Positions 18,119 to 24,918 of a stretch of DNA of 56,306 nucleotides are shown in pieces (the stretch's first letter is position 1; each line of letters begins with the position of its first letter). The notes beneath the pieces are model-generated. The model saw only the letters and a list, made by a program, of their open reading frames with translations. It ran no database searches and was not told where the DNA came from. Origin of the DNA: Collinsella sp. (lineage in GTDB: Bacteria > Actinomycetota > Coriobacteriia > Coriobacteriales > Coriobacteriaceae). The DNA lies in assembly GCA_019424905.1 (NCBI GenBank), contig JAHYYP010000011.1:1-56306 (forward strand), read 5' to 3'. The position numbers and the translations under genes are program-made.

Positions 18119-19591
18119 ATGAAGATCGTAGGCGTTGCCGCCTGTACTGTGGGTATCGCCCACACGTATATGGCCCAGAAGGCGATTCAGGATGAATGCG
18201 CCGCCCGTGGCATCGAGTGCAAGGTCGAGGCTCAGGGTGGCCTGGGTATCGAGAATGAGCTCACGCAGGAAGACGTGGACTCCGCCGACCTGGTCCTGGA
18301 GTCCGTCGACGTGGGTGTCGAGAACGAGGACCGTTTTGAGCAGAAGATGGCCGAGGGCAAGTTCCTGAAGGTCGGCACCTCTGATGTAATCGCCGATCCG
18401 GTAAAGATCATCGACCAGGCCATTGAGATCATCAAGGCGACGGGTGGCGCCGTTGACGCGCCCAAGGCCGAGGCCAAGGCAGAGAAGAAGGCCGTCTCCG
18501 CTGCCCCGCAGGCCCCGACACCGGCGTCCAAGCAGTCTATCTTTGCCGATCCTGGCAAGACGCTGCTCAATGCATTCAATACCGGCGTTTCCTATTTTAT
18601 CCCCATCGTCGTTATCGGCGGCGTGTTCCTCGCCTTCTCGCTGGCATCCGGTACCGCCGGCGCCAACGGCATGGAGGTTACGAACCCGCTGATGGTGAGT
18701 CTTAACACCATCGGCATGGCCGGCATCTCCATGATGATCCCGGTGCTTGCGGCATACATCGCCTACTCGATGGCTGGCAAGCCCGCGCTCGCCCCCGGTT
18801 TTGTCCTGGGCTACCTGGTCAACAACGCAGTCGTTACCCCTAACGGCAACAGCGTTTCGACCGGCTTCTTGGGCGCCATGATCATGGCGGTCATCTGCGG
18901 CTACTTTGTCCGCTGGATGAAGACCTGGAAGGTCAACAACACCATCCAGACCATCATGCCCATCCTGATCATCCCGATTCTGACCTCGCTTGTCCTGGGC
19001 ATGGCCTATATCTACATCCTGGCCACGCCGCTTGGCTTTGTGATGGACTGGCTCACCGGCGTGCTCGGCAGCCTGCAGGGCGGTTCCGCAGTTGTCCTGG
19101 GTCTGGTCATTGGCGTTATGACCGCCTTCGATATGGGTGGCCCCATCAACAAGACCGCCTCGACCTTCACCATGGCCATCATGGCCTCCGGTATCTACGG
19201 TCCTAACGGTATGTTCCGCGTCGCCGTCGCCGTTCCCCCGATCGCCTGTGGCCTCGCTGCGCTCATCGCCAAGAACAAGTTCGATGACGCTGACCGCCAG
19301 ATGGGCATCTCCGCGCTGTTCATGGGCTGCATCGGTATTACCGAGGGCGCTATCCCCTTCGCGGTCAAGGACCTCGGTCACACCCTGCCCGGCATTTGCA
19401 TCGGCTCTGCCGTGGGTGCGGCACTTGCCGCCTTCCAGGGCATCGACTGCTACGTCCCGCACGGTGGCTTTATCGTCGCCCTTGCCACCAACAACGTCGC
19501 GCTGTTCTGCCTGGACATCGTGATTGGCGCCGTGGTCGCCGCTGCAATCCTGATTGCCATGAAGCCCACGCTCGACAAGCAGGCCAAGTAA
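18119..19591 (+). CDS. PTS fructose-family EIIBC
   Basis: This 490-residue protein imports a sugar while phosphorylating it. Residues 1-100 are the EIIB-fru domain, with the phospho-accepting Cys9 in MKIVGVAACTVGIAHTYMA. An Ala/Pro/Lys linker follows to about 140, then a hydrophobic EIIC-fru domain with many membrane segments and a conserved FDMGGPINKTAS loop. There is no EIIA domain; EIIA is encoded separately at the end of the operon. The start is the ATG after GAGGGAAGC. The substrate need not be fructose: no 1-phosphofructokinase gene is present, and the co-encoded enzymes suggest another ketose or polyol. Confidence 0.92.
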   Translation: MKIVGVAACTVGIAHTYMAQKAIQDECAARGIECKVEAQGGLGIENELTQEDVDSADLVLESVDVGVENEDRFEQKMAEGKFLKVGTSDVIADPVKIIDQAIEIIKATGGAVDAPKAEAKAEKKAVSAAPQAPTPASKQSIFADPGKTLLNAFNTGVSYFIPIVVIGGVFLAFSLASGTAGANGMEVTNPLMVSLNTIGMAGISMMIPVLAAYIAYSMAGKPALAPGFVLGYLVNNAVVTPNGNSVSTGFLGAMIMAVICGYFVRWMKTWKVNNTIQTIMPILIIPILTSLVLGMAYIYILATPLGFVMDWLTGVLGSLQGGSAVVLGLVIGVMTAFDMGGPINKTASTFTMAIMASGIYGPNGMFRVAVAVPPIACGLAALIAKNKFDDADRQMGISALFMGCIGITEGAIPFAVKDLGHTLPGICIGSAVGAALAAFQGIDCYVPHGGFIVALATNNVALFCLDIVIGAVVAAAILIAMKPTLDKQAK

Positions 19592-19606
19592 ACCTTTAAG
19601 GACTCC

Positions 19607-19666
19607 GGTTGTGCGGAGGGATGGATTTGACTCCGCACAACCGCCCCTACACAACAAAATCCATCC
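19607..19666 (+). other. Structured intergenic RNA with two overlapping stems
   Basis: Stem 1 pairs 19607-19618 (GGTTGTGCGGAG) perfectly with 19631-19642 (CTCCGCACAACC). Its loop, GGATGGATTT (19619-19628), is perfectly complementary to AAATCCATCC at 19657-19666. The two stems could form a partial pseudoknot or act as mutually exclusive alternatives. A third hairpin (GGGCCCA with TGGGTCCC, about 19678-19696) follows before the GAAGGAG ribosome-binding site of the next gene. There is no U-tract, so this is not a simple terminator. Confidence 0.65.
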
Positions 19667-19735
19667 GTACTGATAGGGCCCACATCTGGGTCCCAGGGAA
19701 CTTTTGTCAAAAATCCTCTGGAGAAGGAGAACAAA

Positions 19736-21010
19736 ATGTCCAACCTCACCATCCGTCAGGCCGTTCAGGGCATGCTCAAGCTGCAGGATAGCGGCGATCA
19801 CGCAACCATGGTCGGCATTGGCCCCATGAGCCCCAACCTGATTCAGGCCGTGTTCGAGCTTGCCAAGGACGAGGATTTCCCGCCCATGTTTATCGCCAGC
19901 CGCAACCAGGTCGATATGGACGAGATGGGCGCCGGCTACGTCAACGGTTGGGACCAGACGCGCTTTGCCGCCGACATCAAGAAGGTTGCCGACGAGGTGG
20001 GTTACACCGGTCCGTACTACCTGTGCCGCGATCACGGCGGTCCGTGGCAGCGCGACGAGGAGCGTAACGCCCACCTGCCCGAGGACGAGGCCATGGAGCT
20101 CGCCCGCAAGTCCTTCGTCGCCGACATGGAGGCGGGCTTTGACCTGCTGATGGTCGACCCCACCAAGGACCCCTATCATATCGGCAAGGTTATTCCGCTC
20201 GACGTGGTGCTTCGCCGCACGATTGATCTTATCGACTACCTTGAGCAGTACCGTCGCGAGCATAACCTGCCCGAGGTTGCCTATGAGGTCGGTACCGAGG
20301 AGACCAATGGCGGCTTGACCTCTACCGATAAGTACGAGGAGTTCATTTCTCAGCTGCAGCCCGAGCTCGAGAAGCGCGGCTGCCCCATGCCCACCTTTAT
20401 CGTCGGCCAGACCGGTACGCTCACCCGTTGGACCGAGCAGGTCGGCCATTACAACTTCAAGAATGCCCGCGAGCTCGCCGACATGGCTAAGCGCTACGGC
20501 GTGGGCCTGAAGGAGCACAACGCCGACTATCTGGACGACGCGACGCTGCTCGAGCACATCCCGGCACACGTGACCGCCTCCAACGTTGCTCCGCAGTATG
20601 GCACCGAGGAGACCCGCGCCTACCTCAAGCTCTGCGCCACCGAGCAGATCCTGGTCGACAACGGTCTGTGCGATGACCCCTCCGACCTGTATCACACCCT
20701 GCTGGTCAAGGCTATCAAGACCGAGCGCTGGCGCAAGTGGATGACTGGCGACGACGTCAACCTGCAGGTCGACGACATTCTTGCCGACGATGAGCTCAGC
20801 CTGAAGATCCTGGATGTCTCCGGTCACTATGCGTTCAACGATCCCGAGGTCAAGGAGCAGGTCGAGAAGCTCTACCGCAACCTCGCCGCTCAGGACATCG
20901 ACGGCAAGCGCTTTGTCATCGAGCACATCAAGCGCCCGATCAAGCAGTACGTCGTCGGTCTTAACCTCAAGGGCGTCACGACCCGCATCGAGGCCGCTCT
21001 TGCCGAGTAA
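19736..21010 (+). CDS. GatZ/KbaZ-family protein (tagatose-bisphosphate aldolase subunit or ketose-phosphate epimerase)
   Basis: The 424-residue protein belongs to the GatZ/KbaZ family, long annotated as the non-catalytic subunit of class II D-tagatose-1,6-bisphosphate aldolase. Visible landmarks are GIGPMSPNLIQAVFELA near the N-terminus, CRDHGGPWQRDE, MVDPTKD, YEVGTEETNGG and FIVGQTGTLT. No catalytic GatY/KbaY partner is encoded here. To my knowledge some family members act alone as C4-epimerases, for example on tagatose-6-phosphate, which would give fructose-6-phosphate for the transaldolase and transketolase in this operon. That role is an inference. A GAGAAGGAG site precedes the ATG. Confidence 0.85.
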   Translation: MSNLTIRQAVQGMLKLQDSGDHATMVGIGPMSPNLIQAVFELAKDEDFPPMFIASRNQVDMDEMGAGYVNGWDQTRFAADIKKVADEVGYTGPYYLCRDHGGPWQRDEERNAHLPEDEAMELARKSFVADMEAGFDLLMVDPTKDPYHIGKVIPLDVVLRRTIDLIDYLEQYRREHNLPEVAYEVGTEETNGGLTSTDKYEEFISQLQPELEKRGCPMPTFIVGQTGTLTRWTEQVGHYNFKNARELADMAKRYGVGLKEHNADYLDDATLLEHIPAHVTASNVAPQYGTEETRAYLKLCATEQILVDNGLCDDPSDLYHTLLVKAIKTERWRKWMTGDDVNLQVDDILADDELSLKILDVSGHYAFNDPEVKEQVEKLYRNLAAQDIDGKRFVIEHIKRPIKQYVVGLNLKGVTTRIEAALAE

Positions 21011-21029
21011 GTAGCTTTTCCTACGCGAC

Positions 21030-21104
21030 GCCGGGCCTGGGGCATGTCCCAGCCGCAGGCCCGGCACATAGGACAAAGGGACATCCCCTTTGTCCTATTT
21101 TTTG
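21030..21104 (+). terminator. Double hairpin with U-tract inside the sugar operon
   Basis: A first stem pairs GCCGGGCCT (21030-21038) with AGGCCCGGC (21057-21065). A second pairs ATAGGACAAAGGG (21068-21080) with CCCTTTGTCCTAT (21086-21098) and runs into TTTTTTG. The second resembles an intrinsic terminator, yet the downstream genes clearly belong to the same pathway, so it probably reduces rather than stops transcription. Its GGACAAAGGGACA sequence resembles other dispersed palindromes in the window. Confidence 0.7.
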
Positions 21105-21135
21105 AGTTTTGGATTCCTTCGAAGGAGTTTGCACC

Positions 21136-21819
21136 ATGAAGTTCTTTATCGATACCGCCAATCTGGACGAGATCGCCGAGGCCAAGAGCTGGGGCTGCCT
21201 GGCCGGTGTTACCACCAACCCGTCCCTGTACGCCAAGACCGGCGGCAAGCTTGCCGACTTTGAGCCGCATATGCTCAAGATTGCCGAGCTCTGCGAGGGC
21301 CTGCCCGTTTCCGCCGAGTCTACCGCTACCACTGCCGAGGGTATGATCGAGGAGGGCAAGCGCCTTGCCGCCCTCGCCCCCAACATCGTGGTCAAGCTTC
21401 CCGTGTGCGAGGCCGGCCTTGCCGCCTGCCGTGCGCTGGCCGATGCTGGCGTGCGCGTCAACATGACGCTCGTCTTCTCGCCGACGCAGGCCCTTATGGC
21501 CGCCAATGCCGGTGCTCGCTACATCAGCCCGTTTGTCGGTCGTTTCGATGACATCGCCGAGGACGGTATCTCACAGCTCGACAACGTCGTGACCTGCATT
21601 AAGAACTACGACTGGACGGGCAAGAACGTCGACGACACCGTCGAGATCATCACCGCCTCGGTTCGTACGCCCAACCACGTGACCCAGGCCGCGCTACTCG
21701 GTGCCGATATTGCGACCGTGCCCATGGCCGCTCTCAAGAAGTGCCTGCATCATCCGCTGACCGACCAGGGCCTCGCCTCTTTTGAGGCTGACTGGCAGAA
21801 GGTCGTCGCTCAGGCTTAA
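21136..21819 (+). CDS. Transaldolase / fructose-6-phosphate aldolase family
   Basis: The 227-residue length and the N-terminus MKFFIDTANLDEI place it in the small FSA/TalC class of transaldolases rather than the long TalB class. Gly-Val-Thr-Thr-Asn-Pro-Ser follows at 24-30. The Schiff-base lysine is Lys87 in NIVVKLPV, and SPFVGRFDDIAEDG is the usual phosphate-binding region. FSA-type enzymes either split fructose-6-phosphate to dihydroxyacetone and glyceraldehyde-3-phosphate or act as true transaldolases; sequence alone does not decide. A GAAGGAG site precedes the ATG. It sits between the KbaZ-like gene and the split transketolase. Confidence 0.93.
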   Translation: MKFFIDTANLDEIAEAKSWGCLAGVTTNPSLYAKTGGKLADFEPHMLKIAELCEGLPVSAESTATTAEGMIEEGKRLAALAPNIVVKLPVCEAGLAACRALADAGVRVNMTLVFSPTQALMAANAGARYISPFVGRFDDIAEDGISQLDNVVTCIKNYDWTGKNVDDTVEIITASVRTPNHVTQAALLGADIATVPMAALKKCLHHPLTDQGLASFEADWQKVVAQA

Positions 21820-21830
21820 CGAGTGGATTG

Positions 21831-21859
21831 CCCCGGCATCGCGTCATCCGGTGCCGGGG
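21831..21859 (+). other. Intra-operon hairpin before the transketolase genes
   Basis: CCCCGGCA (21831-21838) pairs with TGCCGGGG (21852-21859). There is no U-tract, and it lies about 24 nt upstream of the transketolase start. It may stabilise or mark processing of the mRNA. Confidence 0.55.
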
Positions 21860-21882
21860 TTGTTCTCAAGAGAGGAATTCGT

Positions 21883-22713
21883 ATGACCAACCAGGAGCTG
21901 GCGAAGGTCGCCAATGAGGTCAGGAAGGGTGTCGTGACTGCGGTTCACGCGGCCAAGTCGGGACACCCGGGTGGATCGCTCGGTGCTGCCGACATCATGG
22001 CGTATCTGTACTTTGAGGAAATGAATATCGATCCTGCCGACCCTCACAAGGCCGATCGCGATCGCTTTGTGCTCTCCAAGGGTCACGCGGCACCGGGCCT
22101 GTATTCGGTGTTGGCAAATCGCGGCTATTTTCCCGTCGAAGAGCTCGAGACGCTGCGTCATATTGGCAGCCGACTGCAGGGCCATCCCAACATGAACGAC
22201 GCCCCTGGCATCGATATGTCCACCGGATCGCTCGGTCAGGGCATCTCCGCCGCGGTTGGAATGGCACTCGCCGCAAAGCACTGGGGTGACAGCTACCGCG
22301 TCTACACGTTGCTGGGCGACGGCGAGTGCGAGGAGGGCCAGGTGTGGGAGGCGGCCATGTTTGCCGGCAACCATGCGCTCGACAATCTTGTTGCCGTCGT
22401 CGACCACAACGGCTTGCAGATTGACGGCACAATCGATGAAGTTAACTCGGCCATGCCGCTCGCTGACAAGTTCCGCGCCTTTAAGTGGCATGTGATCGAG
22501 CTCGCCGACGGTAACGACATGGCGCAGATTGCCGCCGCCTTTGCCGAGGCCCGCAAAGTGAGCGACTCGCCCGTGGCCATTATCGCCGAGACGGTGAAGG
22601 GCAAGGGCGTCTCCTTTATGGAAAACCAGGTGGGCTGGCACGGCAAGGCACCCAACGATGAACAGTTTGAGCAGGCCATGGCCGAGCTCGCAGCGGCAGG
22701 GGAGGAGCTCTAA
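21883..22713 (+). CDS. Transketolase, N-terminal (thiamine-diphosphate-binding) subunit
   Basis: The 276-residue subunit carries the ThDP/Mg site as GDGECEEGQVWEAAMFAGNH...VVDHN, plus SKGHAAPGLY and STGSLGQGIS. In enzymes of this type the transketolase is split into two chains that together equal a classical one of about 620-660 residues. Together they move two-carbon units between ketose and aldose phosphates. An AGAGGAA site precedes the ATG at 21883. Its stop overlaps the start of the second subunit (TAATG), so the two are made together. Confidence 0.94.
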   Translation: MTNQELAKVANEVRKGVVTAVHAAKSGHPGGSLGAADIMAYLYFEEMNIDPADPHKADRDRFVLSKGHAAPGLYSVLANRGYFPVEELETLRHIGSRLQGHPNMNDAPGIDMSTGSLGQGISAAVGMALAAKHWGDSYRVYTLLGDGECEEGQVWEAAMFAGNHALDNLVAVVDHNGLQIDGTIDEVNSAMPLADKFRAFKWHVIELADGNDMAQIAAAFAEARKVSDSPVAIIAETVKGKGVSFMENQVGWHGKAPNDEQFEQAMAELAAAGEEL

Positions 22714-23651
22714 TGGCAGACGTCAAGAAAGTCGCCACGCGCGTTAGCTATGGCGAGGCACTTGTCGAGCTGGGCAATGAGCGCGATGACTTTGTGGTTC
22801 TCGATGCCGACCTGGCCGCCGCCACGCAGACCGGTAAGTTTAAGGCTGCGCACCCTGAGCGCTTCTACGACGCCGGCATTGCCGAGAGCAACCTGATGGG
22901 GCTCGCCGCCGGCATCGCGACCACGGGCCACGTCGCCTTTGCGAGCACCTTTGCGATGTTTGCCGCCGGTCGCGCGTACGAACAAGTGCGTAATTCCATT
23001 GGCTATCCGCACCTCAACGTCAAAATCGGTGCCACGCATGCGGGTATCTCGGTCGGTGAAGACGGCGCCACGCACCAGTGCTGCGAGGATATCGCACTCA
23101 TGCGCACGATCCCGGGTATGACGGTAATCGTTCCCGCCGATGACATCGAGGCTCGCGCTTGCGTGCGCGCCGCCTATGAGTTTGAGGGACCGGTCTACAT
23201 GCGCTTCGGACGCCTGGCAACGCCGGTCATTAACGATCACGAGGACTATGAGTTCAAGATTGGTCGCGGCGTGGTCGTGCGCGAGGGGTCCGATGTGACC
23301 ATCATCGCTTGTGGCCTTATGGTCGCCGAGGCGCTTGAGGCTGCCGAGGCGCTCGCTGCCGATGGTATCGATGCCGAGGTCATCAATATGCACACGATCA
23401 AGCCGCTTGATGAGCGCCTGGTGGTTGCCAGCGCCAAGAAGACCGGTCGCGTGGTCACCGCCGAGGAGCATTCGATTATCGGTGGTCTTGGCGAGGCCGT
23501 GGCCTCGGTGCTCGCAGAGCAGCATCCGGTGCCGATGCGTCGCGTCGGCGTGCGCGATGTGTATGGCGAGTCCGGCCCTGCGGTCGATTTGCTGCACAAG
23601 TACGGTTTGGACGCCGACGGCATCGAAGCTGCGGTCAGGTCCGTGTTGTAA
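22713..23651 (+). CDS. Transketolase, C-terminal (pyrimidine-binding) subunit
   Basis: The 312-residue partner has the pyrimidine-binding domain with the activating glutamate in DAGIAESNLMGLAAGIA, the conserved FAMFAAGRAYEQVRNSI and GATHQCCEDIALMR, then the C-terminal transketolase domain. Start and stop overlap with the upstream subunit. Split transketolases occur in archaea and many anaerobes, and some act on unusual sugars. The PTS context suggests this pair is devoted to the imported sugar rather than general pentose metabolism. Confidence 0.94.
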   Translation: MADVKKVATRVSYGEALVELGNERDDFVVLDADLAAATQTGKFKAAHPERFYDAGIAESNLMGLAAGIATTGHVAFASTFAMFAAGRAYEQVRNSIGYPHLNVKIGATHAGISVGEDGATHQCCEDIALMRTIPGMTVIVPADDIEARACVRAAYEFEGPVYMRFGRLATPVINDHEDYEFKIGRGVVVREGSDVTIIACGLMVAEALEAAEALAADGIDAEVINMHTIKPLDERLVVASAKKTGRVVTAEEHSIIGGLGEAVASVLAEQHPVPMRRVGVRDVYGESGPAVDLLHKYGLDADGIEAAVRSVL

Positions 23652-23662
23652 GGAAGGTTTCC

Positions 23663-24115
23663 ATGGGATTTGTATCTGCCAACCAAGTGACAATCGGGTA
23701 TACCGCCGCCTCGCGCGAGGACGCCCTACATTATTTGTCCGAGCAGGCCATCGAGCTCGGCTTTGCCGATGACGCATCTGCCGTAGAGGCCGCCTTCATT
23801 GCTCGCGAGAACGAGGCCGAGACCGGCCTTGTCGCCGGTTTTGCCGTTCCGCATGCCAAAAGCGACGCGATCCACACGCCGGGCGTTGCCGTGCTTAAAC
23901 TGACCGAGCCCGTTGAATGGCCGAGCTTCGATGGGGTGCCCGTCGATGTTGCGCTCGCGCTGTACGTGCCCGCCGGCGAGGCCGGAACTACGCACCTGCG
24001 TCTGCTCTCCAAGGCTGCCGTGATGCTGATGGACGCCGGCTTCCGTGACAAGGTGCGCGCGAGCACCGATCCCGTTGAGATTGCGGAGCTCATCAATAGC
24101 GGACTCGAAGACTAG
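23663..24115 (+). CDS. PTS fructose-family EIIA
   Basis: The 150-residue EIIA passes phosphate from HPr to the EIIBC encoded at the start of the operon. The phospho-accepting histidine is His64 in GFAVPHAKSDAI. It has a single EIIA-fru domain with no HPr or EI fusion. It follows the transketolase by 11 bp with an AAGGAAGG site. Placing EIIA last and EIIBC first, around the metabolic genes, supports the reading of the whole block as one functional unit. Confidence 0.93.
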   Translation: MGFVSANQVTIGYTAASREDALHYLSEQAIELGFADDASAVEAAFIARENEAETGLVAGFAVPHAKSDAIHTPGVAVLKLTEPVEWPSFDGVPVDVALALYVPAGEAGTTHLRLLSKAAVMLMDAGFRDKVRASTDPVEIAELINSGLED

Positions 24116-24157
24116 AACGGTCATCCCGTTCAATCAATTGATCCTTCTCCAAGGAAA

Positions 24158-24197
24158 AGGGCCGCGACGCCGTATGGGTGTCACGGCCCTATTTGCG
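24158..24197 (+). terminator. Terminator of the PTS/transketolase operon
   Basis: AGGGCCGCGAC and GTCACGGCCCT form a stem with one mismatch, followed by ATTTG. The U-run is short. Confidence 0.65.
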
Positions 24198-24200
24198 TTT

Positions 24201-24245
24201 CCCCAGATAAAACCTGCCAAAATAAACCTGTCGCTTTTTGGCAGG
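24201..24245 (+). repeat. 45-bp dispersed repeat, copy 1
   Basis: The copy begins CCCCAGATAAAACCTGCC and ends TTTTTGGCAGG; the ends CCTGCCAAAA and TTTTTGGCAGG form a hairpin with ACCTGTCGC in the loop. It matches copies at 24697, 27899 (minus strand) and 30078. Confidence 0.88.
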
Positions 24246-24318
24246 CTAATCGTGAGTTATTTCACCGCAACTTAGGGCACGGTTAGGAAGTGTGCACCTT
24301 AAAGAGTGGAGCCCTTGA

Positions 24319-24509
24319 TTAGAGAGATTGCGCTCGTCTCTCTAAATGTCTCTCTAAAGAGAAAGCTAGTTAAAGAGATAACATTGGGCAATCTAACAGT
24401 GAATTCGATACATCTCTCTAAATGTCTCTCTAAAACAAGGCGCTTATCTCTCTAAAGTTAGAGAGATATACGAAACGTTAGAGAGATAAATCTATTGTTT
24501 TAGAGAGAC
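24319..24509. promoter_or_regulatory. Array of ten TTAGAGAGA boxes
   Basis: Boxes matching TTAGAGAGAY on one strand or the other start at 24319, 24336, 24348, 24370 (variant TTAAAGAGAT), 24412, 24424, 24446, 24458, 24478 and 24500. After the first pair the spacings are 12, 22, 42, 12, 22, 12, 20 and 22 bp, close to whole helical turns. Boxes 7 and 8 form a perfect palindrome with 11-bp arms (24445-24468). Two 22-bp stretches (24337-24358 and 24413-24434) are identical. This looks like a multimeric protein-binding site. No intact gene lies on either side in a position to be its obvious target. Confidence 0.7.
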
Positions 24510-24621
24510 GGAATGCCAAAATTCGTCCGTCCGCTACCATCTGCCAAAAATGGAGGATAAAGGGCTCATCGAAGTAATGGGTTCGTCGACGAGCCGCAAC
24601 CGCCGCTATCGGAAGAAGTAG
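24490..24621 (+). pseudogene. Remnant of a winged-helix protein C-terminus
   Basis: After an in-frame stop at 24487-24489 the frame reads ...SSVRYHLPKMEDKGLIEVMG SSTSRNRRYRKK and ends at a TAG (24619-24621). The pattern of a recognition helix, then KGLIEV and a basic RNRRY strand is typical of winged-helix tails found in regulators and at the C-terminus of Fic or RecG-like ATP-binding proteins. Nothing upstream in any frame continues it, so it is probably a decayed gene. It starts inside the last TTAGAGAGA boxes. A 23-residue peptide from the ATG at 24550 is an alternative reading. Confidence 0.4.
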
Positions 24622-24625
24622 ATGC

Positions 24626-24686
24626 AGGCGAGTCGCCCCTCTTGTGTCTCTCGAAGTGAGATGGGTGCTAGGGGGGGCGACTGCCT
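24626..24686. repeat. Imperfect palindrome with nested hairpin
   Basis: AGGCGAGTCGCCCCT (24626-24640) is nearly complementary to AGGGGGGGCGACTGCCT (24670-24686). The loop holds a smaller TCTCTCGAAGTGAGA hairpin. Confidence 0.6.
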
Positions 24687-24696
24687 CGCGATATTT

Positions 24697-24741
24697 CCCC
24701 AGATAAAACCTGCCAAAATAAACCTGTCCCTTATTGGCAGG
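24697..24741 (+). repeat. 45-bp dispersed repeat, copy 2
   Basis: This copy differs from copy 1 at two or three positions (CTGTCCCTTATTGG in place of CTGTCGCTTTTTGG) and has the same orientation. Confidence 0.88.
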
Positions 24742-24814
24742 TCAGTTAACGCAGTGCAGGTTGAGCATATGCGAGCGAGCGGGCTCCGGGTGCGGTAAGG
24801 TGACGTGAAACAAG

Positions 24815-24841
24815 CGGGCGCTGACCTTTTGGTCGCGCCCG
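24815..24841. other. Hairpin in the larE 3' flank
   Basis: CGGGCG-CT-GACC and GGTC-G-CGCCCG pair around a TTTT loop. No gene is associated with it. It lies in the 800-bp gene-free gap between the EIIA gene and larE. Confidence 0.5.
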
Positions 24842-24891
24842 TGAAGTTGAACGTCAGATTGCCGTGCCCGGGGCCCGCGCAGCGCCGAGCA

Positions 24892-24918
24892 GTTACGCCG
24901 TTTGTAAAACGGCGTAAC
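24892..24918 (-). terminator. Hairpin directly after larE
   Basis: GTTACGCCGTTT and AAACGGCGTAAC form a perfect 12-bp stem immediately beyond the larE stop codon. There is no U-tract in the minus direction, so termination here is uncertain. Confidence 0.5.

Noticed and set aside
17942..21076. A 1,044-codon minus-strand frame opposite the PTS and KbaZ-like genes
   Set aside because: It is antisense to two clear family members, spans their intergenic structure and has no family-like composition.
24306..24455. A 50-codon frame across the TTAGAGAGA boxes
   Set aside because: Its Ser/Leu-rich product simply reflects the repeated TCTCTCTAA. It has no ribosome-binding site and no family resemblance.
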